Made by a program: the position numbers and the translations under genes. Positions 34,120 through 43,126 of a DNA stretch of 44,483 nt are shown in pieces. Origin of the DNA: Fimimonas sp963619835 (GTDB taxonomy: Bacteria; Bacillota; Clostridia; Christensenellales; CAG-314); NCBI GenBank assembly GCA_963619835.1, contig CAVEYD010000009.1, forward strand, positions 1-44,483, written 5' to 3'. Within the stretch, counting starts at the first letter, position 1. Each line of letters opens with the position of its first letter. The notes under the pieces were generated by a model. It ran no database searches and had not been told where the DNA came from. It saw only the letters and a list, made by a program, of their open reading frames with translations.

Positions 34120-34141
34120 GCTCGAAACATGGTTTTCGAGC
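34120..34141 (+). promoter_or_regulatory. Perfect hairpin in the glgA leader
   Basis: GCTCGAAA (34120-34127) pairs exactly with TTTCGAGC (34134-34141), loop CATGGT, 28 bases before the glgA ATG. CTGTTTAGTTG follows, too poor in T for a strong terminator, so partial attenuation or mRNA stabilisation is possible. Confidence 0.5.
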
Positions 34142-34169
34142 CTGTTTAGTTGTTATGGAGGGTTTAGAT

Positions 34170-35606
34170 ATGAATATTTTTTATTTCAGTGCCGAGGTTG
34201 AGCCTTTTGCAAAATCCGGTGGAATGGGAGACGTTTTAGGTGCTTTACCTAAAGCCGTTGCCAAAAAAAAATCTAATCATGTAAGCGTGGTAATGCCACT
34301 TTATTGCAATGTTATTCCGCTTAAATACAAACAGCAATTTGAGTACCTCGGCTACTACTACACCGAAGTTAATTGGCGTCATCAATACGTAGGAGTTTTT
34401 CGTTTTGTCAAAGACAACGTAACTTACTACTTTTTGGACAACGAATACTATTTTCAAGGTCCCATGTATTGTTTTGCCGACAACGAACGTTTTGCCTATT
34501 TTAGCAAAGCATCGTTAGATTTGGTTGTTTGGCTCAATCAAAAAGCAGATATTTTGCATTGCAACGATTGGTCAACGGCGTACATTCCACTCTTAAAAAA
34601 AGCATTTTTTGAGCAATGCCCACAACTTAATCAAGCAAAAGTTGTGTACACAATTCACAATTTAAAGTATCAAGGCAAGATGGGTGTTGAAATGTGTCGT
34701 GACCTAACAGGTCTTCCCGATTGGTGTTTTACCGACGACGTTTTAATAGATAGCGATTGCGTAAACTTAATGAAGGGTGCAATAGTTGTTTCCGACGTTG
34801 TAACTACCGTTTCGGATACTTACACTAAGGAAATTCAAACTTCACGTTACGGTGAAGGGCTTGACTATGTAATTCGCAACTATTCCTACAAGGTAAAGGG
34901 CATAATCAACGGTGTAGACTATTCTGTTTATTCCCCCTCAAAAGACAAGTTTATCGCAAAACGTTACAACCGCAAAACCGTAAACAACGGAAAGGCAATC
35001 AATCGCAAGGAGTTGCAACAAAAAACATCTTTGCCACTAAACGACAAAGTTCCGCTTATTGCATTTGTATCTCGCATGGTAGATCAAAAAGGCTTAGATA
35101 TGGTCAATGCCATCATGCCTCGCTTGTTGCAAAAAGACGTGCAAGTAGTTGTTCTCGGCACGGGAGACAAGCAGTATGAAGATGCTTTTAAATCTTTTGC
35201 ATATAGCTATCCAAACAAGCTTTCGGCAAACATTTATTTTAACAATGCTTTAGCGCATCAAATCTATGCCTCGGCAGATTTTGTTTTGTTGCCCAGCGTG
35301 TTTGAGCCTTGCGGACTTACTCAACTAATAGGTCTAAAATATGGTGCTGTTCCCATTGTAAGAGAGACCGGTGGACTTAAAGACACAGTTTTAAGTTACA
35401 ACGAGCAAACGTTAGAAGGTAATGGATTTAGTTTTGCCGAATGTAATGCCGACGACTTGCTTTACACAATTTGTCGTGCAATAGATTTTTATGTCAATCA
35501 CAAGGAAGTTTACAACATTATTCGTCAACGCGGAATGTCGCAAGACTTTTCTTGGAAAGTCAGTGCAAATAAGTACATCGAATTGTACAAAAGTCTTTTA
35601 GGTTAA
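34170..35606 (+). CDS. glgA: Glycogen synthase (ADP-glucose)
   Basis: A 478-residue GT5 glycosyltransferase that extends alpha-1,4-glucan from ADP-glucose. The N-terminal ADP-glucose motif is KSGGMGDV with K15; HCNDWSTA, TIHNLKYQG, VSRMVDQKGLD and the C-terminal SVFEPCGLTQLIGLKYG and RETGGLKDT follow in order. GGAGGG at 34157-34162 supports the ATG at 34170; an in-frame ATG five codons earlier would overlap it. It completes the glgC-glgD-glgA set; no branching enzyme or phosphorylase gene is in the window. Confidence 0.97.
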   Translation: MNIFYFSAEVEPFAKSGGMGDVLGALPKAVAKKKSNHVSVVMPLYCNVIPLKYKQQFEYLGYYYTEVNWRHQYVGVFRFVKDNVTYYFLDNEYYFQGPMYCFADNERFAYFSKASLDLVVWLNQKADILHCNDWSTAYIPLLKKAFFEQCPQLNQAKVVYTIHNLKYQGKMGVEMCRDLTGLPDWCFTDDVLIDSDCVNLMKGAIVVSDVVTTVSDTYTKEIQTSRYGEGLDYVIRNYSYKVKGIINGVDYSVYSPSKDKFIAKRYNRKTVNNGKAINRKELQQKTSLPLNDKVPLIAFVSRMVDQKGLDMVNAIMPRLLQKDVQVVVLGTGDKQYEDAFKSFAYSYPNKLSANIYFNNALAHQIYASADFVLLPSVFEPCGLTQLIGLKYGAVPIVRETGGLKDTVLSYNEQTLEGNGFSFAECNADDLLYTICRAIDFYVNHKEVYNIIRQRGMSQDFSWKVSANKYIELYKSLLG

Positions 35607-35618
35607 TTGCTATTAAAA

Positions 35619-35644
35619 CAGGGACGGCAACAAAGTCGCCCCTG
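35619..35644. repeat. GC-rich hairpin after glgA
   Basis: CAGGGACGGC (35619-35628) pairs with GTCGCCCCTG (35635-35644), one mismatch and one G-U, loop AACAAA; CATTGTTTTT follows. It may be the terminator of the glg genes or a copy of a small palindromic repeat, since its arms resemble the palindrome at 12953-12971 read on the other strand (TGTAGGGACGA...CGTCC against TGCAGGGGCGAC...CGTCCC). Confidence 0.5.
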
Positions 35645-35660
35645 CATTGTTTTTACAATT

Positions 35661-36194
35661 ATGAAAATTATTGCTTTTGCCGATTTTCACGGCAGTTTGT
35701 CTGCACTAAAAAAAGCGCAAGAAATTGTATTAAAAGAAAAACCTCAAAAAACGGTGTTGTGCGGAGATCTATTTGGCGGATGGAGTTGTAACCCCAAACG
35801 GATTGACGAGATTTTGCAATCTATGGACACAATTTTATATGTATTGCGTGGCAACAACGATTTTTCCGAGTACGAGTCGCAACTTTCGCAACCTATGGAA
35901 GAAAATGCCGTAATGTATCATTTTTCACGCACATTGTTTTTTACTCACGGACATGTCTACAATGCCTCGCATTTACCTTCGTTTTTAGGACAAAACGATG
36001 TGCTTGTTCACGGTCACACGCATATAGGATTTATTCGCAATTTCAACGGATTAACTATAGCAAATGTCGGCTCCATGGCTTTACCTCGTGACGGACAAGC
36101 AAACTATCTTGTTTTGGACGATGACGGCATCACTCTAAAAGCTACAGACGGCACAATTTTGCAAAAAATTTTTTGGACTTTTTCTCAAAAGTAA
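35661..36194 (+). CDS. yfcE: YfcE/MJ0936-family metallophosphodiesterase
   Basis: A 177-residue calcineurin-like phosphoesterase. The metal-binding motifs are FADFHG (D8, H10), CGDLFGG, RGNNDF, FTHGH and VHGHTH, complete and in order. Homologues hydrolyse phosphodiesters, with unknown natural substrate. The ATG at 35661 begins right before the first motif strand, as in the family; it has no clear Shine-Dalgarno, and the GC-rich hairpin lies 17 bases upstream. It may be read through from glgA, or may start on a short leader. Confidence 0.9.
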   Translation: MKIIAFADFHGSLSALKKAQEIVLKEKPQKTVLCGDLFGGWSCNPKRIDEILQSMDTILYVLRGNNDFSEYESQLSQPMEENAVMYHFSRTLFFTHGHVYNASHLPSFLGQNDVLVHGHTHIGFIRNFNGLTIANVGSMALPRDGQANYLVLDDDGITLKATDGTILQKIFWTFSQK

Positions 36195-36401
36195 ATTGCT
36201 ATAAATATATTTTGTAATTTTTTATTAAATTTCATGCTGACAAAAAAACGCTCAATTATTTTTAAAAGCATTTTTGCATTGCTAAGCATTTTTAACGGCA
36301 TGGTTTTTGCAAAATAACACAACATTGTCTCTAAATTTTTGTATGTGCTATGTTTTGCATTTTTTGAATAATACTTGCGATAAAGAAAAGTGGATGGTAA
36401 T

Positions 36402-36818
36402 ATGAACGTAGTCGATTTAGAAAAGTACATACAAAGCAGTTATGGTGCAGAACCCGAACATTTATGGTTTGATGCGCCCAACTATACGGTGTTTAGACAT
36501 GGTGACAACAAAAAGTGGTTTGCTATCATAATGGACGTTCCCAAAAACAAATTAGGTCTTTTAGGCAAAGAAATTGTTTACATTGTCAATTTTAAATGTC
36601 TCCCGCTTATGATAGAAGCTTTTTGCAGTCAAAAAGGATTTTTCCCTGCCTACCACATGAGTAAAACAAATTGGCTTACGGTTGCGTTGGACGGAAGCGT
36701 TTCGGACGACACAATCAAAATGCTTTTGGATACAAGTTTTAAGTTAACATCGGCTAAAGCTCGCAAAAGAAAATTGCAAGACGAATTTACTCTTGCCGAC
36801 AAAACAAATAAAAATTAA
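36402..36818 (+). CDS. YjbR/MmcQ-family protein
   Basis: A 138-residue protein of the MmcQ/YjbR family (cyaY-like fold). Typical features are the early LEKYIQSSYGAEPEHLWFDAPNYTVFRH, KWFAIIM, the central KCLPLMIEAFCSQKGFFPAYHMSKTNWLTVALDGSVSDDTIKMLLDTSFKL zone shortened to the family pattern HMSK-x-NWLTV, and a basic tail. The family has been called DNA-binding but function is unclear. GGATGG precedes the ATG at 36402; a GTG at 36390 in frame is an alternative. The preceding 207 bases hold no gene. A terminator lies 130 bases beyond the stop. Confidence 0.85.
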   Translation: MNVVDLEKYIQSSYGAEPEHLWFDAPNYTVFRHGDNKKWFAIIMDVPKNKLGLLGKEIVYIVNFKCLPLMIEAFCSQKGFFPAYHMSKTNWLTVALDGSVSDDTIKMLLDTSFKLTSAKARKRKLQDEFTLADKTNKN

Positions 36819-36948
36819 AATTGCTAAACGCATTGTGAAAAGAAAAATTTTGCTTACAACAATGTTGGTTTGCTTTTTGGTATTATAGCACCCAAAGTTT
36901 TAGAAAAAGCCAACAATATAAAACAAAAAGATAAAAATACAAAAAAAC

Positions 36949-36981
36949 AAAGGTCAAGGGAATATTCCCCGGGCCTTTTTT
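36949..36981 (+). terminator. Intrinsic terminator downstream of the YjbR-like gene
   Basis: AAAGGTC (36949-36955) pairs with GGCCTTT (inside 36972-36978), enclosing the perfect palindrome GGGAATATTCCC, followed by six T. The gap 36819-37263 contains this and the next promoter, otherwise only AT-rich sequence. Confidence 0.85.
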
Positions 36982-37160
36982 CGTCGTTATAAAAATAGAA
37001 AAAAGTTTTGTCGAGTCAAGTTTTCAAATTTTTTCTGCAAGCAAAAGAAAACTTTGTATTGTTTCTTATTTTGTTTTGATAGTTTCAAAAGTGTTACTTA
37101 TTGCAAAGTTTTTTTATAAATTAAATTTATGCTTTTTATCTAATGCGTTAAATTTCGGTA

Positions 37161-37190
37161 TTGACAATTGATAATTAAAAATGCTATACT
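37161..37190 (+). promoter_or_regulatory. Promoter of the membrane-anchored phosphoesterase
   Basis: Consensus TTGACA (37161-37166), 18-base spacer, TATACT (37185-37190) with TGC before it. The leader is about 67 bases. Confidence 0.75.
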
Positions 37191-37263
37191 TTTAACTAAG
37201 AATATCGTTTGTGTTGCGAAAATTTTCTTGCAAAAAACTACAAACAAGCGATAAGGGGTAGCC

Positions 37264-38577
37264 ATGGCAGATCAAACAAAACGCAAAAGACGACTAAGAG
37301 GTTGGATTATTGCACTCGGTATTATTGCAACGATAACTCTAATTTGCTTTATTTTCCGTTGGGTAAACACTTACACGCCAAAGGAAAATTGGTATGGAAA
37401 CGGCAAAGTTTGGGCATCTACCGACAATTTTGACGATTATTACGATGCCATGCCGTCTATCACGTTAAAAGAAGGTCAAACAAAAATAAAGGTAATGCAA
37501 ATTGCCGATCCGCAACTTAAATTCGGCAACTTTACGCAAGACACAAAAACAATGGATTTGCTAAAGCTTGCAATAGAAAAGGAACAGCCCGATCTTGCAA
37601 TTTGCTCCGGAGACTTAACTTTTACGCTTTTTGCTCGTTCGGCACTAAACTATTTTTGTAAGTTTATGGAAGAACAAAACTTGTACTGGGGCTATGTTTA
37701 TGGTAATCACGATAGTGAATTGTCGTTAAGCAAATATCGCATTTCGCAAATATTATCAAATTACAAGCATTGTCTTTTTGACGGAGGCCCGTCCAACATT
37801 AAAGGCGAAAGCAATTATTTTATTAAAGTTTTAGATTCTTCAGGAAACTTGCTTTATGTCTTTTCCTTGCTTGACAGTAATATGTATCCGTCCAATCGCA
37901 CGGAATTGGTAAACACTTACTACGACGAAATCGATGCAAGTCAAGCCGATTGGTACAGTTGGAATATAGAAGGACTACAAACGAAAAAGGCCGACATTAA
38001 AAGTGCAATGTTTATGCACATGCCTTTAAGAGCTTACGTAACGTTGTACAACGATTCAAGCCTAACAAACAAAGCAGGTGGAGTTTACGAAGACGATTGG
38101 GTTTTATCTACACCCGATGGTGACATAGAAATGCCGGGCATTGCTTGCCAAACGGGAGACAATCCTTCGGCAACCAGTGGCGGAAAAGAAATGTACGATG
38201 CAATTGTAAGTAAAGCAAGCACAACGGCAGTATTTTGCGGACACGATCACATCAACACGTTCCGCGGAGTGGATGCAAACGGAGTTTTGCTTGCCTACGG
38301 ACGTTGTTGCGGTTATCACACTTATCCGTTTTTCCAAAACAAAGACGACAACCCGATTATGCAAAAGCTATTGCGAATTGTTTACAGCAGTTACGAAGAT
38401 CAGCAGTATTATTTAGACAGTTGGGTGGACGAAACAGGTAAACCGATAGGCAAAGGTGTTTCTTTTATCGAAGTGACGGTTAGCGGAACGGATTACGGCC
38501 ATGTTCGTATGTACGATCGTTCACATTCGTCATTGCAAAACGACGACGGAGCAATTCAATACGAAATAAACAACTAA
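37264..38577 (+). CDS. Membrane-anchored calcineurin-like metallophosphoesterase
   Basis: A 437-residue protein with a basic N terminus (KRKRRRLR-type) and one membrane helix at about 14-32, so the catalytic domain is outside the cell. Metal-site motifs are ADPQ (D82), CSGDLTF (D117), YGNHD (N148-H149-D150), FMHMPL and FCGHDHIN. The first motif is D-x-Q in place of the usual D-x-H, seen in some Dcr2/Icc-type members. Substrate unknown: nucleotide, phosphoprotein or teichoic-acid phosphate are all possible. AAGGGG at 37252-37257 supports the ATG. It has its own promoter; glyA follows after 43 bases. Confidence 0.85.
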   Translation: MADQTKRKRRLRGWIIALGIIATITLICFIFRWVNTYTPKENWYGNGKVWASTDNFDDYYDAMPSITLKEGQTKIKVMQIADPQLKFGNFTQDTKTMDLLKLAIEKEQPDLAICSGDLTFTLFARSALNYFCKFMEEQNLYWGYVYGNHDSELSLSKYRISQILSNYKHCLFDGGPSNIKGESNYFIKVLDSSGNLLYVFSLLDSNMYPSNRTELVNTYYDEIDASQADWYSWNIEGLQTKKADIKSAMFMHMPLRAYVTLYNDSSLTNKAGGVYEDDWVLSTPDGDIEMPGIACQTGDNPSATSGGKEMYDAIVSKASTTAVFCGHDHINTFRGVDANGVLLAYGRCCGYHTYPFFQNKDDNPIMQKLLRIVYSSYEDQQYYLDSWVDETGKPIGKGVSFIEVTVSGTDYGHVRMYDRSHSSLQNDDGAIQYEINN

Positions 38578-38620
38578 CAAATTTTAGCGACTAACACGTT
38601 TTAGTCAGTTTGGAGGGAAA

Positions 38621-39862
38621 ATGTCAGTAAAATATCCACATTTAAGAATGCAAGACAAAGCCGTTTACGATGCAATTAAAAAGGAAACAGCTCGTCAAAA
38701 AAACACAATCGAACTTATTGCAAGCGAAAACTTTGTTTCGCCGGCAGTTTTGGAAGCTGTAGGCAGTGTGCTTACAAACAAGTATGCCGAAGGATATCCT
38801 AAAAAACGTTATTACGGCGGATGTAAGTATGTAGACATTGTCGAAAGTCTTGCTATTGACCGATTAAAAGAACTTTACGGATGCGAACATGCCAATGTTC
38901 AACCACACAGTGGAGCAAGTGCCAATTTTGCAGTGTATTTTGCTTTGCTTAATCCCGGTGACACAATCATGGGAATGAGCTTGTCGCATGGCGGACATCT
39001 TACACACGGCAGTCCGGTAAACGTTAGCGGAAAGTACTTCAACATTGTATCTTACGGAGTCGATCCGGTGAGTGAAACAATCAACTATGACGAAGTGGAG
39101 CGAATTGCTCTTGAAACAAAACCAAAGCTTATTGTTGCCGGTGCAAGTGCTTATCCGAGAATTATCGATTTTGCTCGCTTTAGACAAATTGCCGACAAAG
39201 TAGGTGCTTACCTCATGGTAGACATGGCACACATTGCCGGTCTTGTTGCCGCCGGACTTCATCCAAGCCCCGTTCCGTTTGCCGATGTCGTAACAAGCAC
39301 AACACACAAAACTTTGCGTGGCCCTCGTGGGGGAATTATTTTGTGCAAGGAGCAGTATGCCAAGGCAATAGACAAAGCCGTTTTCCCGGGTACGCAAGGC
39401 GGACCGCTCGAACATGTAATTGCAGGCAAAGCGGTTGCTTTCGGCGAAGCGTTAACCGAAGATTTTAAAATGTATCAACGCAAAATTGTGTCAAATGCAC
39501 AAGCTTTGGCAAACCGTCTTTGTCAACGTGGAATAAAACTTGTTTCGGGCGGAACAGACAACCACCTAATGTTGTTAGATTTTTCAAATTTAGAAACAAC
39601 CGGTTTGGAAGTTGAACAAAACTTAGAGAAAGCTAACATAACCGTTAACAAAAACAGCGTTCCAAACGAAACTCGCAAACCTACAATTACCAGCGGAATT
39701 CGTATCGGTACTCCGTCCGTCACTACTCGTGGCATGGGTGAAAAAGAAATGGTGCAAATTGCCGATATGATTGCCGACGTTGTTTACAATGGCAAACCCG
39801 CACTTCCTCTCGTAAAAACCAAGGTTGAGGAACTTACCAAACAATTTCCGCTCGAATATTGA
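38621..39862 (+). CDS. glyA: Serine hydroxymethyltransferase
   Basis: A 413-residue PLP enzyme that interconverts serine and glycine and loads one-carbon units on tetrahydrofolate. ELIASENFVS, NKYAEGYPKKRYYGG, VQPHSGASAN and the PLP lysine K230 in TTHKTLRGPRGG are all present. Full length. GGAGGG lies only three bases before the ATG. A small GACTAA/TTAGTC hairpin (38589-38606) stands in the leader. It converges with guaB through a shared terminator. Confidence 0.97.
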   Translation: MSVKYPHLRMQDKAVYDAIKKETARQKNTIELIASENFVSPAVLEAVGSVLTNKYAEGYPKKRYYGGCKYVDIVESLAIDRLKELYGCEHANVQPHSGASANFAVYFALLNPGDTIMGMSLSHGGHLTHGSPVNVSGKYFNIVSYGVDPVSETINYDEVERIALETKPKLIVAGASAYPRIIDFARFRQIADKVGAYLMVDMAHIAGLVAAGLHPSPVPFADVVTSTTHKTLRGPRGGIILCKEQYAKAIDKAVFPGTQGGPLEHVIAGKAVAFGEALTEDFKMYQRKIVSNAQALANRLCQRGIKLVSGGTDNHLMLLDFSNLETTGLEVEQNLEKANITVNKNSVPNETRKPTITSGIRIGTPSVTTRGMGEKEMVQIADMIADVVYNGKPALPLVKTKVEELTKQFPLEY

Positions 39863-39937
39863 TTTTTAAAAACATTCGTTTTAAGAAAAACAAATGTTAG
39901 TGGCATTTTTTAACATAAGTAAACATAAACTTAATGC

Positions 39938-39972
39938 AAAAAGCACTCCAAAACGGAGTGCTTTTGTGTTTT
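39938..39972. terminator. Bidirectional terminator between glyA and guaB
   Basis: AAAAAGCACTCC (39938-39949) pairs with GGAGTGCTTTT (39955-39965), loop AAAAC. The plus strand continues GTGTTTTTT and the minus strand has the matching T run, so it serves both converging genes. Confidence 0.9.
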
Positions 39973-39990
39973 TTAGACTTTTTAAATAAT

Positions 39991-41454
39991 TTATTTCGAG
40001 TAATTTGGTGCTTCTTTTGTTATTTCTACATCGTGAGGGTGACTTTCGCGAAGTCCTGCGCCTGTAATTCTAACAAATTTTCCGTTGGTTTGTAATTCGT
40101 CTATAGTGTTGCAACCGCAGTAGCCCATTCCGGAGCGAAGTCCACCGCAAAGTTGATAAATTGTGTCGGCAAGTTCACCCTTGTAGGCAATTCTACCTTC
40201 AATTCCTTCCGGAACAAGTTTTCTTGCTTCTTTTACGTTGCCTTGGAAGTATCTGTCGGCGCTTCCTCTACCCATTGCCGCAAGCGATCCCATTCCAACA
40301 TACACTTTAAAGCGTCTACCTTGATAAATAACTTCTTCTCCGGGAGCTTCTTTGCATCCTGCCAAAAGTCCGCCAAGCATTACACTGTCTGCACCTGCGG
40401 CGATTGCTTTAACAATATCTCCGCTAAACTTTATGCCACCGTCGGCAATAACGCACGCGCCCATTTCATGAGCGACTTTAGCAACATTAAGCACAGCGGT
40501 GATTTGAGGAACGCCTACACCCGAAACAATTCGAGTGGTGCAAATGCTACCGGGCCCAATACCAACTTTAACTGTGTTTGCGCCGGCATTTATCAAATCG
40601 ATTGCTGCCTGTTCGGTAACGATATTTCCTGCAATAATCGGTAAATCTTTAAAATTCTTTCTTATGTTCTTAACTACGTCAATTATACCCTTACTATGTC
40701 CGTGTGCCGAGTCAACAACAATCACGTCAACACCGCTTTTTACAAGGGCAGAAACTCTTTCTAAAGTGTTTGGAGCAACTCCGACGGCAGCACCTACACG
40801 CAAACGTCCAAACTTATCTTTGCAAGCGTTGGGGTAGTTTACAACGTTGTCTATGTCCTTGCTCGTAATCAGTCCCACAAGGTGATTTTCGTTGTCTACA
40901 ATAGGCAATTTTTCAATGCGATTTTTCCATAGTATCTTTTTCGCTTGTTCAAGGGAAGTTCCGATGGGCGCGGTAATCAGTCCTTCTTTTGTCATCACGT
41001 CTGCAACGGCAACATTGTCGGATTGAATATATTTCAAATCGCGGTTGGTAACAATTCCGCGTAAAATTCCATTGTCGTCCACAACGGGAAGTCCGCTTAT
41101 TTTGTATTTAGAGAGTAGTTGTTCTGCATCGGCAACCGTAGCATTTAAGCCTAAAGTAACCGGGTCACTAATCATTCCGCTTTCGTTACGTTTAACTTTG
41201 TCTACTTGCGAAGCTTGCATTTCTATTGACATGTTTTTGTGGATAAATCCTATTCCGCCTTCACGAGCCAAAGCAATTGCCATGTCTGCTTCCGTTACCG
41301 TATCCATGGCGGCCGAAACAATAGGAATGTTAATAGAAATGTTTGGCGTAAGACGTGTTTGCAACTTAACTTGCGCAGGTAGCACTTCGGACTTTTGCGG
41401 AATAAGTAGCACGTCATCAAAGGTCAATCCTTCGTACAAAATTTTTTCATCCAT
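39991..41454 (-). CDS. guaB: IMP dehydrogenase
   Basis: A 487-residue enzyme that oxidises IMP to XMP, the rate-setting step to GMP. N-terminal LTFDDVLLIPQKSEVLP, two CBS domains at about 95-205, VDSAHGHS, and the catalytic cysteine C305 in GPGSICTTRIVSGVG. The flap has YVGMGSLAAMGRGS. Length is typical. The ATG at 41454 is preferred because GGAGGG precedes it; an in-frame upstream ATG contains that site. A strong minus-strand promoter is at 41533-41562. It faces away from the tldD gene. Confidence 0.97.
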   Translation of the reverse strand: MDEKILYEGLTFDDVLLIPQKSEVLPAQVKLQTRLTPNISINIPIVSAAMDTVTEADMAIALAREGGIGFIHKNMSIEMQASQVDKVKRNESGMISDPVTLGLNATVADAEQLLSKYKISGLPVVDDNGILRGIVTNRDLKYIQSDNVAVADVMTKEGLITAPIGTSLEQAKKILWKNRIEKLPIVDNENHLVGLITSKDIDNVVNYPNACKDKFGRLRVGAAVGVAPNTLERVSALVKSGVDVIVVDSAHGHSKGIIDVVKNIRKNFKDLPIIAGNIVTEQAAIDLINAGANTVKVGIGPGSICTTRIVSGVGVPQITAVLNVAKVAHEMGACVIADGGIKFSGDIVKAIAAGADSVMLGGLLAGCKEAPGEEVIYQGRRFKVYVGMGSLAAMGRGSADRYFQGNVKEARKLVPEGIEGRIAYKGELADTIYQLCGGLRSGMGYCGCNTIDELQTNGKFVRITGAGLRESHPHDVEITKEAPNYSK

Positions 41455-41532
41455 TACTTTACCCTCCATAAAAAACAAGTGTAGATTTTTGTTTGATGCT
41501 TCAAAAAGTAATCTACCTAAGTTTTTCTGTCG

Positions 41533-41562
41533 ATTATATCAAACGCACGACAAAACTGTCAA
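41533..41562 (-). promoter_or_regulatory. Promoter of guaB
   Basis: On the minus strand consensus TTGACA (41562-41557), 18-base spacer, consensus TATAAT (41538-41533) with TGA directly before it. Start codon about 80 bases downstream. No purine riboswitch was recognised in the leader. Confidence 0.8.
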
Positions 41563-41709
41563 ACGATAATGGTGCTATTTTTTGCTAATTTTTTTCGCTA
41601 TTACTTTTATTCTTTTGTATAGTGAAAATTTAACACGTAATAAAAAGTTTCAACATGTATTTTTTATAAATATTGTGCAAAGTTTTTACTAAAACAATCA
41701 AACAAAAGA

Positions 41710-41738
41710 TTGAAAATCTAAGCAGTGTGTTGTATAAT
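41710..41738 (+). promoter_or_regulatory. Promoter of the tldD/tldE pair
   Basis: TTGAAA (41710-41715), 17-base spacer, consensus TATAAT (41733-41738), divergent from guaB within the 322-base gap 41455-41776, which otherwise holds no gene. Confidence 0.75.
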
Positions 41739-41776
41739 TTTTCCATCAAAAATGTACTTAAGGGAGGGTTCACATT

Positions 41777-43114
41777 ATGATCAAATTTCGTGACGGTTTT
41801 TATGCCGATGTACGAACGGAAGACCGTAGTCGTACCACAATAACTTACAAGTCGGGAGTTTTGGAAGAAATGAAGACGCGTGTCGAACGTCGTGCTTTTC
41901 TAAGAGTTTACGACGGAAAGATGTGGTATTATGCGTCTGTTACCGATTTGTCTCACCTGCAAAAGACTTTGGACGACTTGTATTCTGCCGCCACCGCAAA
42001 CGACAAAATTCTTTGCGATCCAATTGTTAGTAGATTCGAATGCAACAACGACAATCTAATGAATTTTGCCGATTGTTCGGTAAGAAATGTTCCCACTGCC
42101 GAAAAACAAGCATTGCTATTGTCCTATCTGCCTATTCTAAGCGAGGATACTTGCGTCAGTATGCCTCAAGGTTTATATTTAGATCGCAACAGCGTATTCC
42201 GTTTTCAATCGAGTCTCGGAGCTGACGTTACCTACGATTACCAAACATGCGGTTTGGCACTTAATTGTAGCATGACCGAAGGAGAAAAAAAGTTTTTTGC
42301 ATATTATCAAAAGGGATTCACTCGATTTGACGAGCTAAAAGGTTTAAAAGATGAAATTCGTTCATCATTTGCCGAACAAGCCGCATTCATGCGCAATTCG
42401 GTTGCCGTCATCCCGGGCAAGTATCCGGTTGTACTTTCTCCCGAAGCGGCAGGCGTGTTTGCACACGAATCTTTCGGACACAAATCCGAGTCGGATTTTA
42501 TGCTTTCAGACGAAACTATGCGCAACGAATGGCAACTCGGAAAGACTGTTGGCTCGCCAATTCTTTCAATTGCCGAGTGCGGTTTAGTAGAAGGTTGCGG
42601 ATTTGTTCCGTATGACGACGAAGGAACACGCGCTCGCAAAAACTACTTAATCAAAAACGGCAAACTTGTAGGACGTTTACACAATGCGCAAACGGCTGCA
42701 GCGCTCGGCGAAGGTCTAACAGGCAATGCGCGTGCAATCGACTGCACATTTGAACCGATAGTGCGTATGACAACAACCTACATTGAAGGCGGAAACTTAA
42801 CTTTCGATCAACTTATCGCTCCCATCAAAAAAGGATATTTTATCAAAACAATCAGCCACGGAAGCGGAATGAGCACGTTTACGATTGCCCCCAAGCTTGC
42901 TTACGAAATTATCGATGGTAAAATTGGCCGTCCGGTTCAAATAAGTGTTTTGACAGGTTCGGTTTTCGAGACTCTTGGCTTAATAGATGGTTTAACTCGC
43001 GATGTAGAACTACTTTCGTTTGTAACCGGCGGATGCGGAAAAATGGAACAACAAGGTTTGCCTGTCGGATTTGGCGGTCCGTATGTTCGTGTTTCGTCCA
43101 TGAATGTTCAGTAA
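41777..43114 (+). CDS. tldD: TldD-type metalloprotease subunit
   Basis: A 445-residue zinc protease subunit. The HExxxH motif is H230-E231...H235 in FAHESFGH, and the probable third ligand is C420 in TGGCGKM near the C terminus. TldD works with TldE as a heterodimer that degrades unfolded peptides and, in some bacteria, matures peptides such as microcin B17. The ATG follows GGGAGGG. The partner gene begins 12 bases after the stop, with its AAGGAG overlapping the stop. Confidence 0.95.
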   Translation: MIKFRDGFYADVRTEDRSRTTITYKSGVLEEMKTRVERRAFLRVYDGKMWYYASVTDLSHLQKTLDDLYSAATANDKILCDPIVSRFECNNDNLMNFADCSVRNVPTAEKQALLLSYLPILSEDTCVSMPQGLYLDRNSVFRFQSSLGADVTYDYQTCGLALNCSMTEGEKKFFAYYQKGFTRFDELKGLKDEIRSSFAEQAAFMRNSVAVIPGKYPVVLSPEAAGVFAHESFGHKSESDFMLSDETMRNEWQLGKTVGSPILSIAECGLVEGCGFVPYDDEGTRARKNYLIKNGKLVGRLHNAQTAAALGEGLTGNARAIDCTFEPIVRMTTTYIEGGNLTFDQLIAPIKKGYFIKTISHGSGMSTFTIAPKLAYEIIDGKIGRPVQISVLTGSVFETLGLIDGLTRDVELLSFVTGGCGKMEQQGLPVGFGGPYVRVSSMNVQ

Positions 43115-43126
43115 GGAGAATGTGCT

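Noticed and set aside
36883..36888. TATAAT on the minus strand after the YjbR-like gene
   Set aside because: No -35 hexamer at 16-18 bases, and it would drive only antisense transcription.
38864..39415. A 183-codon minus-strand open frame inside glyA
   Set aside because: Opposite a full-length, conserved enzyme gene; composition is rich in Cys and Ser as expected for an antisense shadow.
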